A stretch of 64,000 nucleotides of DNA from Fen-1298 sp963833465 (GCA_963833465.1 CAWHXW010000003.1:868001-932000), one strand, 5' to 3'. Positions 16,410 to 25,896 are shown, counted from the stretch's first letter. Translations and numbers: made by a program. The notes: generated from the sequence alone by a model not told the origin.

Positions 16410-18263
16410 ATGACAAGTCTCCGTTATAAAATTGGTCTCAGCTATTTCGTTATTGTTATCATTGGTTTGGCAACGAGCGCTTTTGCTGTCTATAGTTTTT
16501 CCAATCTTCGCAATACTTTCAGCTTCATGTTGCATGACAACTATGAAAGCGTTCGTGCAGCACAAAATATGTTTAAAGCTCTTGAGCAGCAGGAAAATGC
16601 ACAGCTTTCTATGCAGCTTACAGATATTGACTCCGCTTATGTTCGCTTTAGTATTTATCGTACCGGATTTCTTGGGTGGCTTGGAAAAGCAAAACAAAGC
16701 GGGCAAAGCGAGCGCGAAAAAAATGTTTTAGAAAGAATATCGCAGAATTATTCTCAATACAATCAGCTTTCAGATTCGCTCTATCACTTGCTGCAGATCA
16801 AAGGACAGTCAAGCGCTGCGTCAAATTTCAAATCAAAGGTTATTCGTCCAGTAGCAGATTCATTGAAGGAGGGATGCTTTGAGTATCTTGAAATCAATCA
16901 GGATGTAATGACTCTAACTGAAGAGAAATTAAATCAAACTGCAAGTGATGCAACGTTGACAGTAATCACGATTTCCATAATAGCAGTGTTCTTTAGCTTC
17001 TTTACAAGTGTGCGGTCCACACGAAGTATTATCCTGCCGGCTGAGAAGCTTACTCGTTCCGTTCGGAATATTAGCAGCGGCCACTTAAATCAGAAAATTG
17101 ATTTGAACACGGATGATGAAATCGGAGAGCTGAGTCGTGAGTTCAACAAAATGACAGAACGGTTGAGAACGTACGAACAGATGAATATCCAACAGCTCAT
17201 TGCGGAGAAGAAAAAATCTGAAACGATTGTGGAGAATATTGCCGATCCGGTTATTGTGACAGATGAAAATGGGATGCTCGTTTTGATGAATCAAGCCGCT
17301 GCTGCCGTCTTCGAAGTTCGCGGAATCGATTGGCAGGGAAAATCGGTACGCGAAGTTATTGGGAATCAAAGCTGGGCGGAGATGTTAGAGATTGGCGGAA
17401 CCCGGCACATTGAACAGGAACACCGCGATCCATTTTTCGCATTTACACGAAATGATTTGAATTTATATTTCAGGCCGCGCCAAGCGCGAATTATGGATGA
17501 ATATGGAAATATTCAAGGAGTAGTAACACTTTTACAGGATATAACGCGATTCAAAGACCTTGACCGGATGAAATCCGAATTTATTGCAACGGTTTCACAT
17601 GAACTTCGTACGCCATTGACGTCATTAATAATGAGCATTGATATCCTTTCGCAAGAAGTTGTAGGATCTGTAAGCCAGCGGCAGAAAGATTTACTCGTAG
17701 CGGCGAAAGATGATTCTGAACGACTGCGGAAATTAGTGAAAGAATTGCTGGATCTATCCAAGCTCGAATCTGGCAAGTACGAAATGAAAAAAGAAATTGT
17801 AGATTTCCGCCGTCTTGTATCAGAAGCTGTTCGGCCTTTGCGTCTTCCGTTTGAGGAAAAACAAATTCATTTGGAGCTTGATATTCCAGAACATTTGTCT
17901 GCTCTTTCTGCCGATTCCCACCAGCTTATCTGGGTTATCACAAACTTGTTAAGCAATGCACTTCGTTACACTGATACGGGCGGCAAAGTTAAACTGACAG
18001 CCAAGGAAGAAAAACAAGGGCTTTTTGTTACCGTTACCGATACAGGGCATGGTATTCCGCAAGAGAATTTAGAAACAATTTTCGATAAATTTGTGCAAGT
18101 GAAAAGTTCAACCGAGACAACACCTGGCAGTGTCGGGCTTGGATTGGCAATAGCCAGAGAAGTAGTTGAAGCACATGGAGGACGTATCTGGGTAGAAAGT
18201 AAAGTAGGAGTTGGAAGTATATTCTTCTTCACTCTTCCTACATTATTGCAAACCGAGGCATAA
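16410..18263 (+). CDS. membrane sensor histidine kinase (HAMP-PAS-HisKA-HATPase)
   Basis: A 617-residue sensor. TM1 is at about 8-28, an extracytoplasmic helical region at 30-182, and TM2 at 183-200. A HAMP linker spans about 201-255 and a PAS domain about 268-380. The HisKA H-box VSHELRTPLTS has phospho-acceptor His397. The HATPase domain has the N-box (NLLSNALRYT), DTGHGIP and GLGLAIAREVVEAHGG. The arrangement resembles NtrY/KinB-type kinases that pair with NtrC-type regulators. The sigma-54 activator at 18269 begins 5 bp after the stop, so the two are certainly a cognate pair in one operon. The periplasmic part has no recognised ligand domain. Confidence 0.93.
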   Translation: MTSLRYKIGLSYFVIVIIGLATSAFAVYSFSNLRNTFSFMLHDNYESVRAAQNMFKALEQQENAQLSMQLTDIDSAYVRFSIYRTGFLGWLGKAKQSGQSEREKNVLERISQNYSQYNQLSDSLYHLLQIKGQSSAASNFKSKVIRPVADSLKEGCFEYLEINQDVMTLTEEKLNQTASDATLTVITISIIAVFFSFFTSVRSTRSIILPAEKLTRSVRNISSGHLNQKIDLNTDDEIGELSREFNKMTERLRTYEQMNIQQLIAEKKKSETIVENIADPVIVTDENGMLVLMNQAAAAVFEVRGIDWQGKSVREVIGNQSWAEMLEIGGTRHIEQEHRDPFFAFTRNDLNLYFRPRQARIMDEYGNIQGVVTLLQDITRFKDLDRMKSEFIATVSHELRTPLTSLIMSIDILSQEVVGSVSQRQKDLLVAAKDDSERLRKLVKELLDLSKLESGKYEMKKEIVDFRRLVSEAVRPLRLPFEEKQIHLELDIPEHLSALSADSHQLIWVITNLLSNALRYTDTGGKVKLTAKEEKQGLFVTVTDTGHGIPQENLETIFDKFVQVKSSTETTPGSVGLGLAIAREVVEAHGGRIWVESKVGVGSIFFFTLPTLLQTEA

Positions 18264-18268
18264 ATCGT

Positions 18269-19591
18269 ATGCAGCAGAAAAAACCAAAGGTGCTCGTTGT
18301 AGATGACGAGAAAAATATTCTCAGTACCATCGGTATCTGTTTGGAATCTATTGGGATTGATACGACACTTTGTGCGAAACCGCAGGATGTAATTCACTTG
18401 CTTCAAGAAAAAGTATTTGATATCGCTTTTGTCGATTTGAAAATGTCTCCGATGGATGGTATTGAAGTTCTTGAAGAGATAAAACAATACTCACCTAAAA
18501 CGACAGTCATTATTATGACAGCCCACGGTTCAGTTGATACAGCAATAGCGGCAATAAAAAAAGGAGCGCATGATTATCTCCAGAAGCCATTCGATTTTGA
18601 TGAATTAAAATTATTCACACAGAAAGTTCTTATGCACCATCAGCTTGTTCATGAAGTAGCTGAACTTCGTGAAGAACTTGCTTCAATGCAAGGCAGCGGT
18701 GAAATTATTACACGTAACCGAGTAATGCTTGAACAGCTTGATATTGCGGCGCGGGTCGCAGAAAGTACAATTAGTATTTTAGTTGAAGGAGAAAGCGGCA
18801 CAGGAAAAGAATTAGTAGCTCATTACCTCCACCAGAAAAGCAATCGCATTGATAAGCCGTTTGTTAAAGTGAATTGTGCGGCAATTCCGGAACAGCTTTT
18901 AGAAAGCGAATTATTTGGCCATGTGCGTGGAGCATTCACCGGTGCGTTAAAGGATCGGCAAGGCAGATTTGAAATGGCAGATAGTGGAACGATTTTTTTA
19001 GATGAAATAGGAGAACTGTCATCATTCATACAATCTAAACTCTTGCGTGTTTTGCAGACGAAAGATTTCGAACGTGTTGGTGAAAATGTAACACGCAAAG
19101 TGGATGTGCGTGTGATTTCTGCTACCAATCGTAATTTAGACGAAGCGTTGAAAGAAGGAAGTTTCCGTGAAGATCTTTTTTATCGTTTGAATGGAGTCCG
19201 TATAAAATTGCCGCCGCTTCGAGAAAGGCCGGAAGATATACCGCTGCTCATTCACCATTTTCTCGGAAAAATTTTAAGAGATCGAGAAATTTTAATTTCA
19301 CCGGAAGCTGACAGAATTCTAAAAGCATATCGGTGGAGCGGCAATATCAGGGAATTGGATAACGTTATCGAGCGTGCTGCGCTTCTTGCCACAAACGGCA
19401 TTATTGAACCTGCACATTTGCCTGAAGAAATATTTAATTCCTCTGTACACAATGCCCTCTCATTGGAAGAAACTGAAAAAATCCATATTAAAAAAATTCT
19501 GCAAATTGCAAAAGACTACGATGAAGCTGCTCGCATTCTCGGTGTAGATCGAAAGACTTTGCTTAACAAGCGCAAGAAATTTGGATTATAA
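18269..19591 (+). CDS. NtrC-family sigma-54-dependent response regulator (canonical GAFTGA)
   Basis: A 440-residue partner of the kinase immediately upstream. The receiver has Asp56 (FVDLKMSPMDG) and a TAHGSVDTAI stretch. The AAA+ domain has Walker A GESGTGKE at 174-181, a perfect GAFTGA loop at 221-226 and GTIFLDEIGEL as Walker B. The Fis-type C-terminus contains AARILGVDRKTLLNKRKKFG. All the residues needed for sigma-54 activation are present. No TGGCAC-N5-TTGC promoter is obvious in the intergenic regions of the window, so its targets are probably elsewhere. Downstream is a 367-bp gap before the STAS gene. Confidence 0.95.
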   Translation: MQQKKPKVLVVDDEKNILSTIGICLESIGIDTTLCAKPQDVIHLLQEKVFDIAFVDLKMSPMDGIEVLEEIKQYSPKTTVIIMTAHGSVDTAIAAIKKGAHDYLQKPFDFDELKLFTQKVLMHHQLVHEVAELREELASMQGSGEIITRNRVMLEQLDIAARVAESTISILVEGESGTGKELVAHYLHQKSNRIDKPFVKVNCAAIPEQLLESELFGHVRGAFTGALKDRQGRFEMADSGTIFLDEIGELSSFIQSKLLRVLQTKDFERVGENVTRKVDVRVISATNRNLDEALKEGSFREDLFYRLNGVRIKLPPLRERPEDIPLLIHHFLGKILRDREILISPEADRILKAYRWSGNIRELDNVIERAALLATNGIIEPAHLPEEIFNSSVHNALSLEETEKIHIKKILQIAKDYDEAARILGVDRKTLLNKRKKFGL

Positions 19592-19958
19592 ATATCAGAA
19601 TGTGTGGCATTTTTCCCCATTCTTTTTCTCTGCAAGGTTAACCAATTTAGCATTAAGAAGTTCTTAAAAACTAATTTTACTAACATCAAAATTTATTTCA
19701 CAGCGTTAATGTGTAATATTTTTCAAATTTCAATACTATAATGTCATGAAAAAAAATTCCTGCTGAGTATATAGTTTTTTCGGCTGTCTGCAATTTTTTT
19801 TATCATTTTAGCAGGGAAATTTTCCCCATACCTATTCTTTTAGTTATTCAAAAGCATAGATATTGCTCCGAAAAAAGGATGAAATTCCTGATATATGTGG
19901 TACTAAATTTGATTAATAAATTGGCGAAATATAGAACTCAAAGAGTCGAGGAATTGAA
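19592..19958. promoter_or_regulatory. 367-bp intergenic region, probable promoter for the STAS-Ton cluster
   Basis: AT-rich and without open frames. A TAAATTTG octamer at 19904-19911 fits the TAnnTTTG -7 element described for Bacteroidetes promoters, 48 bp before the STAS start. A convincing -33 TTTG partner is not evident, so this is tentative. No strong hairpin terminator for the upstream regulator was found. Confidence 0.3.
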
Positions 19959-20306
19959 ATGGCGACAAAACTTACAACACTCAATAATTTAGAGATTGCC
20001 GTGCTGGAGCCGCGTGGTTCGCTTATTGGCGGTGAAGAGACTGATGAATTTAAAGCGAAAGCAAAAGATCTTATTGAGCAGGGGAATAAGAAGTTAGTTC
20101 TGGATCTTGGTGGTATTACATATATTAACAGCTCCGGAATTGGTGCGTTAGTAGGTATACATTCTATGTATCAGAAAACAGGCGGGAAAATAAAACTTTG
20201 CAATGTTACCAAAGGTGTTCAAAATGTTTTTGTAATTACAAAACTTACAAGCGTTTTTGATGTTGAAGAAGATCGGCAGCAAGCGATCAATAGTCTTAAA
20301 ATATAA
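19959..20306 (+). CDS. STAS-domain anti-sigma factor antagonist
   Basis: A 115-residue single STAS domain of the SpoIIAA/RsbV type. The core DLGGITYINSSGIGALVG holds the phospho-acceptor serine (Ser58 or Ser59). Such proteins bind an anti-sigma kinase of the RsbW type when unphosphorylated. No RsbW-like kinase or PP2C phosphatase is in the window, so the partner lies elsewhere. The gene begins behind GAGGAATTGAA and is 43 bp upstream of the ExbB gene. Family members are also used in lipid-asymmetry (MlaB) and other contexts, but the conserved SSG argues for partner switching. Confidence 0.9.
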   Translation: MATKLTTLNNLEIAVLEPRGSLIGGEETDEFKAKAKDLIEQGNKKLVLDLGGITYINSSGIGALVGIHSMYQKTGGKIKLCNVTKGVQNVFVITKLTSVFDVEEDRQQAINSLKI

Positions 20307-20349
20307 ATCATAAACTAATTCATTATATCATAAATCAGGAGAACGTTTC

Positions 20350-21084
20350 ATGAAGACTTCCACGTTCAATGCTATCGTTATCATAATTGCATTCGTTTTC
20401 GGATGGGTTATTTTCGAGGTTTTTTTACCATCCTTCATCAAAGAAGGCGGTCCACTTGTCATCCTTCTTATTGCACTTGTCATCATGCTGATTGCAGTTA
20501 TAGTCGAGCGCATGCTCACATTGAAAAAAGCCAACGGCAAAGGTACGTTGACAGTATTTTTAAAGAATGTACAACAAGCAGTTAATTCCGGTGATATCGA
20601 CGCAGCGCTTTCTGCTTGCGATAAACAGCGCGGCTCTTGTGCCAACGTTCTCCGTGCAGGTTTAGAAAAATATAAAGTAGTAGTGGAAGAAGGCGATGTA
20701 AAAGGACAAAAAGAGTTGATGGAAAGCATTCAGCATTCCATTGAAGAAGCGACAATGTTAGAAGTGCCGATGCTGGAACGCAATTTGTCAATGATGTCCA
20801 CAATTGCCTCTATTGGAACAATGGTTGGATTGCTCGGAACAGTTATCGGTATGATTCGTGCATTCCAAGCAATGGGACGCGCCGGGGCGCCTGATGCAAT
20901 TCAACTTGCTATCGGTATTTCTGAAGCTCTTATCAATACTGCAGGCGGCCTCGTTGCCGGTATAGGCGGTATTGTTGCATATAATTTCTTTGTCACAAAA
21001 ATAGATAACTTCACCTATATGATTGACGAAGCAAGCTATTCTATAATTCAATCATTAGCTTCACGCAGACCGCATAAGAAGTAA
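20350..21084 (+). CDS. exbB: MotA/TolQ/ExbB proton channel family protein
   Basis: A 244-residue inner-membrane subunit that uses proton motive force to energise TonB. Two hydrophobic segments at about 7-28 and 33-53 are followed by a cytoplasmic region with a charged helix. The conserved channel block ERNLSMMSTIASIGTMVGLLGTVIGMI spans the third segment (shown here in short form: GTMVGLLGTVIGMI), and the fourth is near 190-215. The ATG has an AGGAG site. It is followed by two ExbD genes and a TonB gene at spacings of 17, 2 and 8 bp, a complete energy-transducing operon. Confidence 0.93.
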   Translation: MKTSTFNAIVIIIAFVFGWVIFEVFLPSFIKEGGPLVILLIALVIMLIAVIVERMLTLKKANGKGTLTVFLKNVQQAVNSGDIDAALSACDKQRGSCANVLRAGLEKYKVVVEEGDVKGQKELMESIQHSIEEATMLEVPMLERNLSMMSTIASIGTMVGLLGTVIGMIRAFQAMGRAGAPDAIQLAIGISEALINTAGGLVAGIGGIVAYNFFVTKIDNFTYMIDEASYSIIQSLASRRPHKK

Positions 21085-21101
21085 ACGAGAAAGGTGATAT
21101 T

Positions 21102-21569
21102 ATGCCAAAACATAAAAAAGCACGACTCGGTACGCGCATTGACATGACGCCAATGGTGGACGTAGCAATGCTATTGCTTACGTTCTTCATGTTGACGACG
21201 CAGTTCAAACCGCCAGAGGATGTTGATGTTATTATACCGGCATCACACTCGCAATTCAAACTGCCGGAATCACACATCATGATGGTATATGTTACCAAAG
21301 ACGGCAAGATCTGGCTTGGTGTTGATTCTCAAACTTTGATGGAGCGGTTATTTGGTTTACAAAACAAATATAGAAAATCAGTCGAGGTGGATAAAAACAC
21401 ACTCGGCAATTTACTCATAACAGCACGTATTAATGATCCAAAACTTCGCACGGTTATTAAAGGTGATAAAAATGCACCATATGGGCCGATGGAAGATGTG
21501 ATGGATGTTTTAGTGAAAGCGAAGATTACGCGTTTTAATCTCGTCACAGATTTGGATAAAGGAGCATAA
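21102..21569 (+). CDS. exbD: ExbD/TolR biopolymer transport protein (first copy)
   Basis: A 155-residue protein with a short basic N-terminus, then RIDMTPMVDVAMLLLTFFML, the family transmembrane segment with the proton-carrying Asp (MVDVA). The remainder is periplasmic. The C-terminal half contains VIKGDKNAPYGPMEDVMDVL, the conserved TolR-like dimer region. It differs from the second copy in length and in its periplasmic part but keeps the same membrane helix almost exactly. Two ExbD paralogues next to one ExbB are common in Bacteroidetes. They may form heteromers, which is inference. Confidence 0.92.
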   Translation: MPKHKKARLGTRIDMTPMVDVAMLLLTFFMLTTQFKPPEDVDVIIPASHSQFKLPESHIMMVYVTKDGKIWLGVDSQTLMERLFGLQNKYRKSVEVDKNTLGNLLITARINDPKLRTVIKGDKNAPYGPMEDVMDVLVKAKITRFNLVTDLDKGA

Positions 21570-21571
21570 AT

Positions 21572-22117
21572 ATGGCCGGTGCAGATGTTGTTGAATCAAA
21601 ATCACACGCAAAAGGAAAGAAGAAAAAAAAGAAGCGTGCTGGAGTTCGCATCGACATGACGCCTATGGTTGACGTTGCAATGTTGTTGCTTACATTCTTC
21701 ATGCTTACTACAGTTTTCAATAAGCCCCAGACAATGGAGCTAAATTTGCCGCCTGATGATAATGTAAAGGTGGAAGTTGCAGCATCCACGCTACTTACAG
21801 TACGAATAGAGCCGAATCCTGCAGTAAGTAAAGAAACTAAAACTCTGAACAAAGGAGATGATATGTTTATCTACTGGAGCATGGGCAATGAACCGACTGT
21901 GCTTAAGAAGATTGCATTTAAAGAACTGCGTCCACTGCTGGTCGAAAGATTAAGCAATAATCCGAAATTAATAACATTGGTGCAGATAGATCGTGATGCA
22001 AAGTATGATGATATGGTCGACATTATGGATGAGCTTAATCTCGCTAATATCACAAAATTTAGTATAGCACCTTTGAAAGATGCTGATAAAAAGTTGATAT
22101 CAAAAGTAACAGGATAG
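21572..22117 (+). CDS. exbD: ExbD/TolR biopolymer transport protein (second copy)
   Basis: A 181-residue paralogue of the preceding gene. The N-terminus is longer and very lysine-rich (GKKKKKKRAGVRIDMTPM), followed by the same MVDVAMLLLTFFML helix with its Asp. The periplasmic part contains NLPPDDNVKVEVA and the C-terminal VQIDRDAKYDDMVDIMDEL. It starts 2 bp after the first ExbD stop, behind GGAGCATAA, which shows tight coupling. The long polylysine tract could bind membrane lipids or nucleic acid non-specifically. It is mostly a charge feature and no function is claimed. Confidence 0.92.
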   Translation: MAGADVVESKSHAKGKKKKKKRAGVRIDMTPMVDVAMLLLTFFMLTTVFNKPQTMELNLPPDDNVKVEVAASTLLTVRIEPNPAVSKETKTLNKGDDMFIYWSMGNEPTVLKKIAFKELRPLLVERLSNNPKLITLVQIDRDAKYDDMVDIMDELNLANITKFSIAPLKDADKKLISKVTG

Positions 22118-22125
22118 GAGAAAAA

Positions 22126-22857
22126 ATGACGCATACAATAGCAATACCTGTCCAATATGGCGCAGTTGAATTAAAAACTGTTGCACAAAAATATATGATG
22201 TTGGGTCTTATGGTAGGCATTCTTATCTGTTTCTCTGGAGTCGGTACATATCATCTTGCAGTGTGGCTTAATGAAGATGAAGAACCAGTTCATACTATTC
22301 GCATTTTAAAATACACAGATCTTGGTCCGCCGCCCTCATTGACACAACAAGCTGCGCCTGCTGTTGCAGTTTCTGGCCCAGCAGTACGGCCAAGCATTGG
22401 TGTTCCGGTTCCTGTGCCTGATGCAGAAGTCAGCCCTGAGCAGACAATTCAATCGCAAACAGAATTGAGCCAGCAAGCCCCGCCATCAGTTGATGTAAGC
22501 GGCACTAATGCAGGCAGCGCTCAAATTGAGCAAGACTTGAAGATTGATGATGAGACTGCACCCCCAGATTTCGTTCCTTACGAAAAAGAACCAACGGTTG
22601 TTAAGCGAGTTGATCCGAAATATCCGGATCTCGCTTTACGAGCAGGTTTGGAAGGCAATGTATTTGTGAAAGTGTGGGTAGATAAAGAAGGAAAAGTACG
22701 AAAGGTTGTTCTTCTCAAGAGTGATGCTCCAATATTTGAAGATGCTGCGATCTCAGCTGCAAAGCAATGGGTCTTTACTCCGGCGGTGATGCAGAAAGGT
22801 CCTGTATCGGTTTGGGTTTCTATTCCGTTCCGGTTCAGATTAACTGGAAATAAATGA
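22126..22857 (+). CDS. tonB: TonB-family energy transducer
   Basis: A 243-residue single-pass protein. The cytoplasmic N-terminus is about 24 residues, a transmembrane helix lies near 25-45, and a Pro/Gln/Val-rich periplasmic linker (50-145) follows. The C-terminal TonB domain (about 155-240) contains KYPDLALRAGLEGNVFVKV, VDKEGKVRKVVLLKS and the terminal WVSIPFRFRL. It couples the ExbB/ExbD motor to outer-membrane receptors. None of those receptors is in the window. It starts 8 bp after ExbD2 behind a GGAG site. Confidence 0.93.
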   Translation: MTHTIAIPVQYGAVELKTVAQKYMMLGLMVGILICFSGVGTYHLAVWLNEDEEPVHTIRILKYTDLGPPPSLTQQAAPAVAVSGPAVRPSIGVPVPVPDAEVSPEQTIQSQTELSQQAPPSVDVSGTNAGSAQIEQDLKIDDETAPPDFVPYEKEPTVVKRVDPKYPDLALRAGLEGNVFVKVWVDKEGKVRKVVLLKSDAPIFEDAAISAAKQWVFTPAVMQKGPVSVWVSIPFRFRLTGNK

Positions 22858-22976
22858 ACATTTAATATCGTGCGAAGCTGAAGAGTACAAAAAAACAGCA
22901 TGTCCTGAAAAGTTGGGATGAACTGATATTTGGACTTATCAGCTTTGTGCGTTTTTTTACGGCGGAATTATTAGTG

Positions 22977-23192
22977 ATGAAACTTTCCGATATATCGACG
23001 TTTTTAGCTTACTCAGTTGCAATCATTGTTTTTATCTTCGGAGTTGTAGTTATCAGCGGCGTCGCATTCCAATATGTGCCGAGCAAATTACGAATTGCAT
23101 TTGGCATTGTGTTAATGCTCTGGGGAATTTATCGCCTAGTATTTACACGTATTCAATTACGTCAACGAAACGAAACAGATAAAGAAGAATGA
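22977..23192 (+). CDS. small two-TM membrane protein
   Basis: A 71-residue protein from ATG 22977. An in-frame GTG at 22947 would add ten residues, but the ATG begins right before the first hydrophobic segment. There are two membrane helices (about 9-30 and 37-55) with a basic and acidic tail (QLRQRNETDKEE). The stop overlaps the next gene by 4 bp (ATGA), indicating coupling to the PstS-like lipoprotein. I do not recognise a family. Similar small proteins sit beside ExbBD/PstS-like genes in related bacteria, to my recollection, but I cannot verify this here. Confidence 0.7.
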   Translation: MKLSDISTFLAYSVAIIVFIFGVVVISGVAFQYVPSKLRIAFGIVLMLWGIYRLVFTRIQLRQRNETDKEE

Positions 23193-24091
23193 AACGTGCA
23201 CTTCTTTCAATCCTACTTATATCGATTGTAGTAGTTAATGGTTGTAAAAAACAAATTGAGACAACTACGATTGGTCACCGCCTCGTGCTTGCAACAGATC
23301 CGTACTTACCATTGATGCAGCAGGAGGCAGAACAATTTATGGATCTTTATCAGCAGGTGAAGATAGAGGTACTCGATGCATCAACCCGCGGAGCAATCGT
23401 TTCTTTATTAAACGATAGTGTTAATGTGATCGTAGTCGACCGGCAGCTTAATGAAGAAGAAAAGCAAGTTGCACAGCAAGCATCAATTCGGCTTATCGAA
23501 AATAAAATTGCCGAGGATGGTTTAGCTGTTATTGTGAACAAGCAAAACCCAATTCCACACATTTCTACGGAGTCAGTACATCGGATAGTAATAAGAACTG
23601 CAATGGAATGGACGAAGATACCAGAGTCTCAATGGTACGGACCAATCGATTTTGTCTTAACCGGCAGAAATTCTGGTATGTACGAATTGCTCCAGAAAAA
23701 GATTTTTACTGAATCGGCACCTTTAGAACCAAATACCGTGACGAATAGCCAGCGGGAAGCGATCCAATATGTGTCCTCACATCCGCACGCAATTGGCTTT
23801 GTAGCCGCATCGTTTCTAAGGAATGAAGGCGCAAGTGTTAAGATGCTCCCAATTCTTGTAAAATCTCCAGATGGTTGCGAGACGGAATATTTACCTATGC
23901 AGCAGGAAATTTACGAATCACTTTATCCATTCCATTATTCTTTGTATCTTTACAATACAGAAGCCAAGGCAGCTGTCGGAGTCGGTTTCAGCGCAATTGT
24001 ACTTTCAAATATCGGGCAAAGGATTTTTCAGAGATGGGGTTTGGTGCCTGTCTCAATTCCATATAGGACGATACAGTTACATACGGAGTGA
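23189..24091 (+). CDS. PstS-like phosphate/anion-binding lipoprotein
   Basis: A 300-residue lipoprotein. The signal peptide ends in a lipobox (VVVNGC, Cys19). The mature part resembles PstS-type substrate-binding proteins: an early LATDPYLPLMQQEAEQF strand-helix, VIVVDRQLNEEE, the HRIVIR segment, a GRNSGMYELL motif (the serine-rich anion loop of PstS is GSGT/SG) and AIGFVAASFL. Phosphate transporters (PstCAB) are not adjacent, so it may be a sensor or scavenger working with the Ton genes upstream. It overlaps the small membrane gene by 4 bp and precedes the TPR gene by 7 bp. Confidence 0.82.
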   Translation: MKRALLSILLISIVVVNGCKKQIETTTIGHRLVLATDPYLPLMQQEAEQFMDLYQQVKIEVLDASTRGAIVSLLNDSVNVIVVDRQLNEEEKQVAQQASIRLIENKIAEDGLAVIVNKQNPIPHISTESVHRIVIRTAMEWTKIPESQWYGPIDFVLTGRNSGMYELLQKKIFTESAPLEPNTVTNSQREAIQYVSSHPHAIGFVAASFLRNEGASVKMLPILVKSPDGCETEYLPMQQEIYESLYPFHYSLYLYNTEAKAAVGVGFSAIVLSNIGQRIFQRWGLVPVSIPYRTIQLHTE

Positions 24092-24098
24092 AACAATA

Positions 24099-25820
24099 AT
24101 GAAGCATATTTTTTCGGTTACAACGGCTATTTTAATTATATCCACGGCTACAGTTTTCAGTCAAACGCAACTTGATAAAGCTAAGGATATGATGAAACAA
24201 AAAAAGTATGGTGAAGCAATTACTGCTTGCCAAATCTATCTTCAATCTAGTTTGCGAGATGAAAACGGATGGCTCATTCTCGCGGAAGCATATCAAAAAT
24301 CCAAAAATCTCGATTCTGCGGAAATTGCCGCAAAGAAAGTGGTACAACTAGATGATGAAATGATGGAGGGATATACGATCCTCGGGCAGATTCAACTTTC
24401 AAAGAAGAATGCTCAAGATGCTTATTCTACAGCAGAGGCAGGGTTGAAGATGACGAAACGAAAGCAACCTAAATATCCTCCTTTGCTTGTTGTACTTGGA
24501 CAAAGTTTAATTGCTCTTGATTCTGCTGATGCAGCGTTGATTGCCTCTGCAGAAGCGAAGGAATTAGATCCACAAAATGCGACCGCTTACGAAGTCATGG
24601 GAGATGCATATTTAAAACAAAAAGTTGCACCCATGGCGATTAGCAGTTATGAAAAATCGCTCGAAGTTGATTCACTCCAGCAAGGAGTCCTGTATAAATT
24701 AGCCAATACATATAAGAATGAAAGGCAATATACAAAAGCGGCAGAAGTTTACGTACGTATTCTTGCTCAGGATCCAAATAATGAGGCTGCACGGCTTGAG
24801 CTTGCAGGATTATTCTATCGGGCACATCAATACATGAATTGTGCAAAAACTTTAAAAGAATACTTTAAGAATCAGAAAAATCCTTCTAAAGATATACAGT
24901 CTATATTTTTAGAAGCGCTGTATAAAAGTAAACAATATAAAGAAGCTTTTGAAGTAGCGAAGGGATATTTGAAACTTGATACAAACTCAATACTTGCGTA
25001 CCGAGCTATTGCTTATGGAAGTCTTATCGACAGCCAGTATGCACAGTCCATTACGGCATATAAAAAAATTGCGGCACTTGATACAATGACGTTTGATGAT
25101 TATCGTTGGCTGGGAAAAGCATATAAGACCTTAAAAAAAGATTCGCTTGCAGCAATAACTTGGGAAGAAGCGCTCAAAGATACGACACAGTCGATTTTAA
25201 TTCGATCTTATTTGTTAGGGGAAGTGGGATCAATTTGGATGAATAATAAACGGTACGAACATGCAGCAGAATTTTTCCAAAAAAGAGTTCAGCTCGATAC
25301 TTCAGCGGTTGGTGCACTGATCAATTATGCTCAATGTATGATACAATTAGAGGAATTTGATAAAGCAAGCGGTGCACTTAAAAAAGCAATCGTACAAAAT
25401 CCAAAATATCTGCCTGCGTATACCAACTTGGGCTTTTGTTATTTCCAGATGAAAGATTTTGATGCTGGACGTGCGGAATATGAGACAGCCATCAGGGTTA
25501 TTGACACGGCAGAATCTAAATATAGATGGGAACTTTCCGAAGCCAATCGCGCGATTGCATTGGCACTGATGCTGGAAAAGAAAACAACTGCCGAGGCATC
25601 GCAAAAGAAATGGGAAGATGCCATTGGATATTTAAAGAAATCAATTAAGTACAAAGAAGATGTCAGTCAAACTCACCTTCTTCTTGGCCAGTGCTATCAA
25701 AATTTAAATCAAATGGTTAATAAAAAAGATGATGCGATTAAGGAATATAAACGAACGCTTCAGCTTGATCCGAAGAATGAAGCTGCAAAAAAAGGATTGA
25801 AAGATTTACAAGCCGAATAA
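24099..25820 (+). CDS. exported TPR-repeat protein
   Basis: A 573-residue protein. The reading frame is open from 23871, but that part overlaps the PstS-like gene. ATG 24099 was chosen because it has GGAG upstream and encodes a signal peptide (TAILIISTATVFSQ). About a dozen tetratricopeptide units follow, with the usual alternation of Ala, Gly, Tyr and Pro (for example AYEVMGDAYLKQKVAPMAIS and YKLANTYKNERQYTKAAEVY). TPR arrays scaffold protein complexes. Here it is probably periplasmic and linked to the Ton/PstS-like cluster. It is the last strongly coupled gene of that operon. Confidence 0.9.
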   Translation: MKHIFSVTTAILIISTATVFSQTQLDKAKDMMKQKKYGEAITACQIYLQSSLRDENGWLILAEAYQKSKNLDSAEIAAKKVVQLDDEMMEGYTILGQIQLSKKNAQDAYSTAEAGLKMTKRKQPKYPPLLVVLGQSLIALDSADAALIASAEAKELDPQNATAYEVMGDAYLKQKVAPMAISSYEKSLEVDSLQQGVLYKLANTYKNERQYTKAAEVYVRILAQDPNNEAARLELAGLFYRAHQYMNCAKTLKEYFKNQKNPSKDIQSIFLEALYKSKQYKEAFEVAKGYLKLDTNSILAYRAIAYGSLIDSQYAQSITAYKKIAALDTMTFDDYRWLGKAYKTLKKDSLAAITWEEALKDTTQSILIRSYLLGEVGSIWMNNKRYEHAAEFFQKRVQLDTSAVGALINYAQCMIQLEEFDKASGALKKAIVQNPKYLPAYTNLGFCYFQMKDFDAGRAEYETAIRVIDTAESKYRWELSEANRAIALALMLEKKTTAEASQKKWEDAIGYLKKSIKYKEDVSQTHLLLGQCYQNLNQMVNKKDDAIKEYKRTLQLDPKNEAAKKGLKDLQAE

Positions 25821-25896
25821 ATGTTGAATCGTAATTTGAATGAATTTAATATTAAAAAATATTCCATCCACAAAGCTTTAATCGAAAGGAACCGCG

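Noticed and set aside
16195..16413. Plus-strand open frame of 72 residues before the sensor kinase
   Set aside because: Hydrophobic but with no start signal, low complexity and located in decayed DNA; overlaps the kinase start. Judged a chance frame.
24099..25820. Start of the TPR gene at 23871 as the longest open frame
   Set aside because: Would overlap the PstS-like gene by 221 bp and lack a signal peptide. ATG 24099 has GGAG and a signal peptide.
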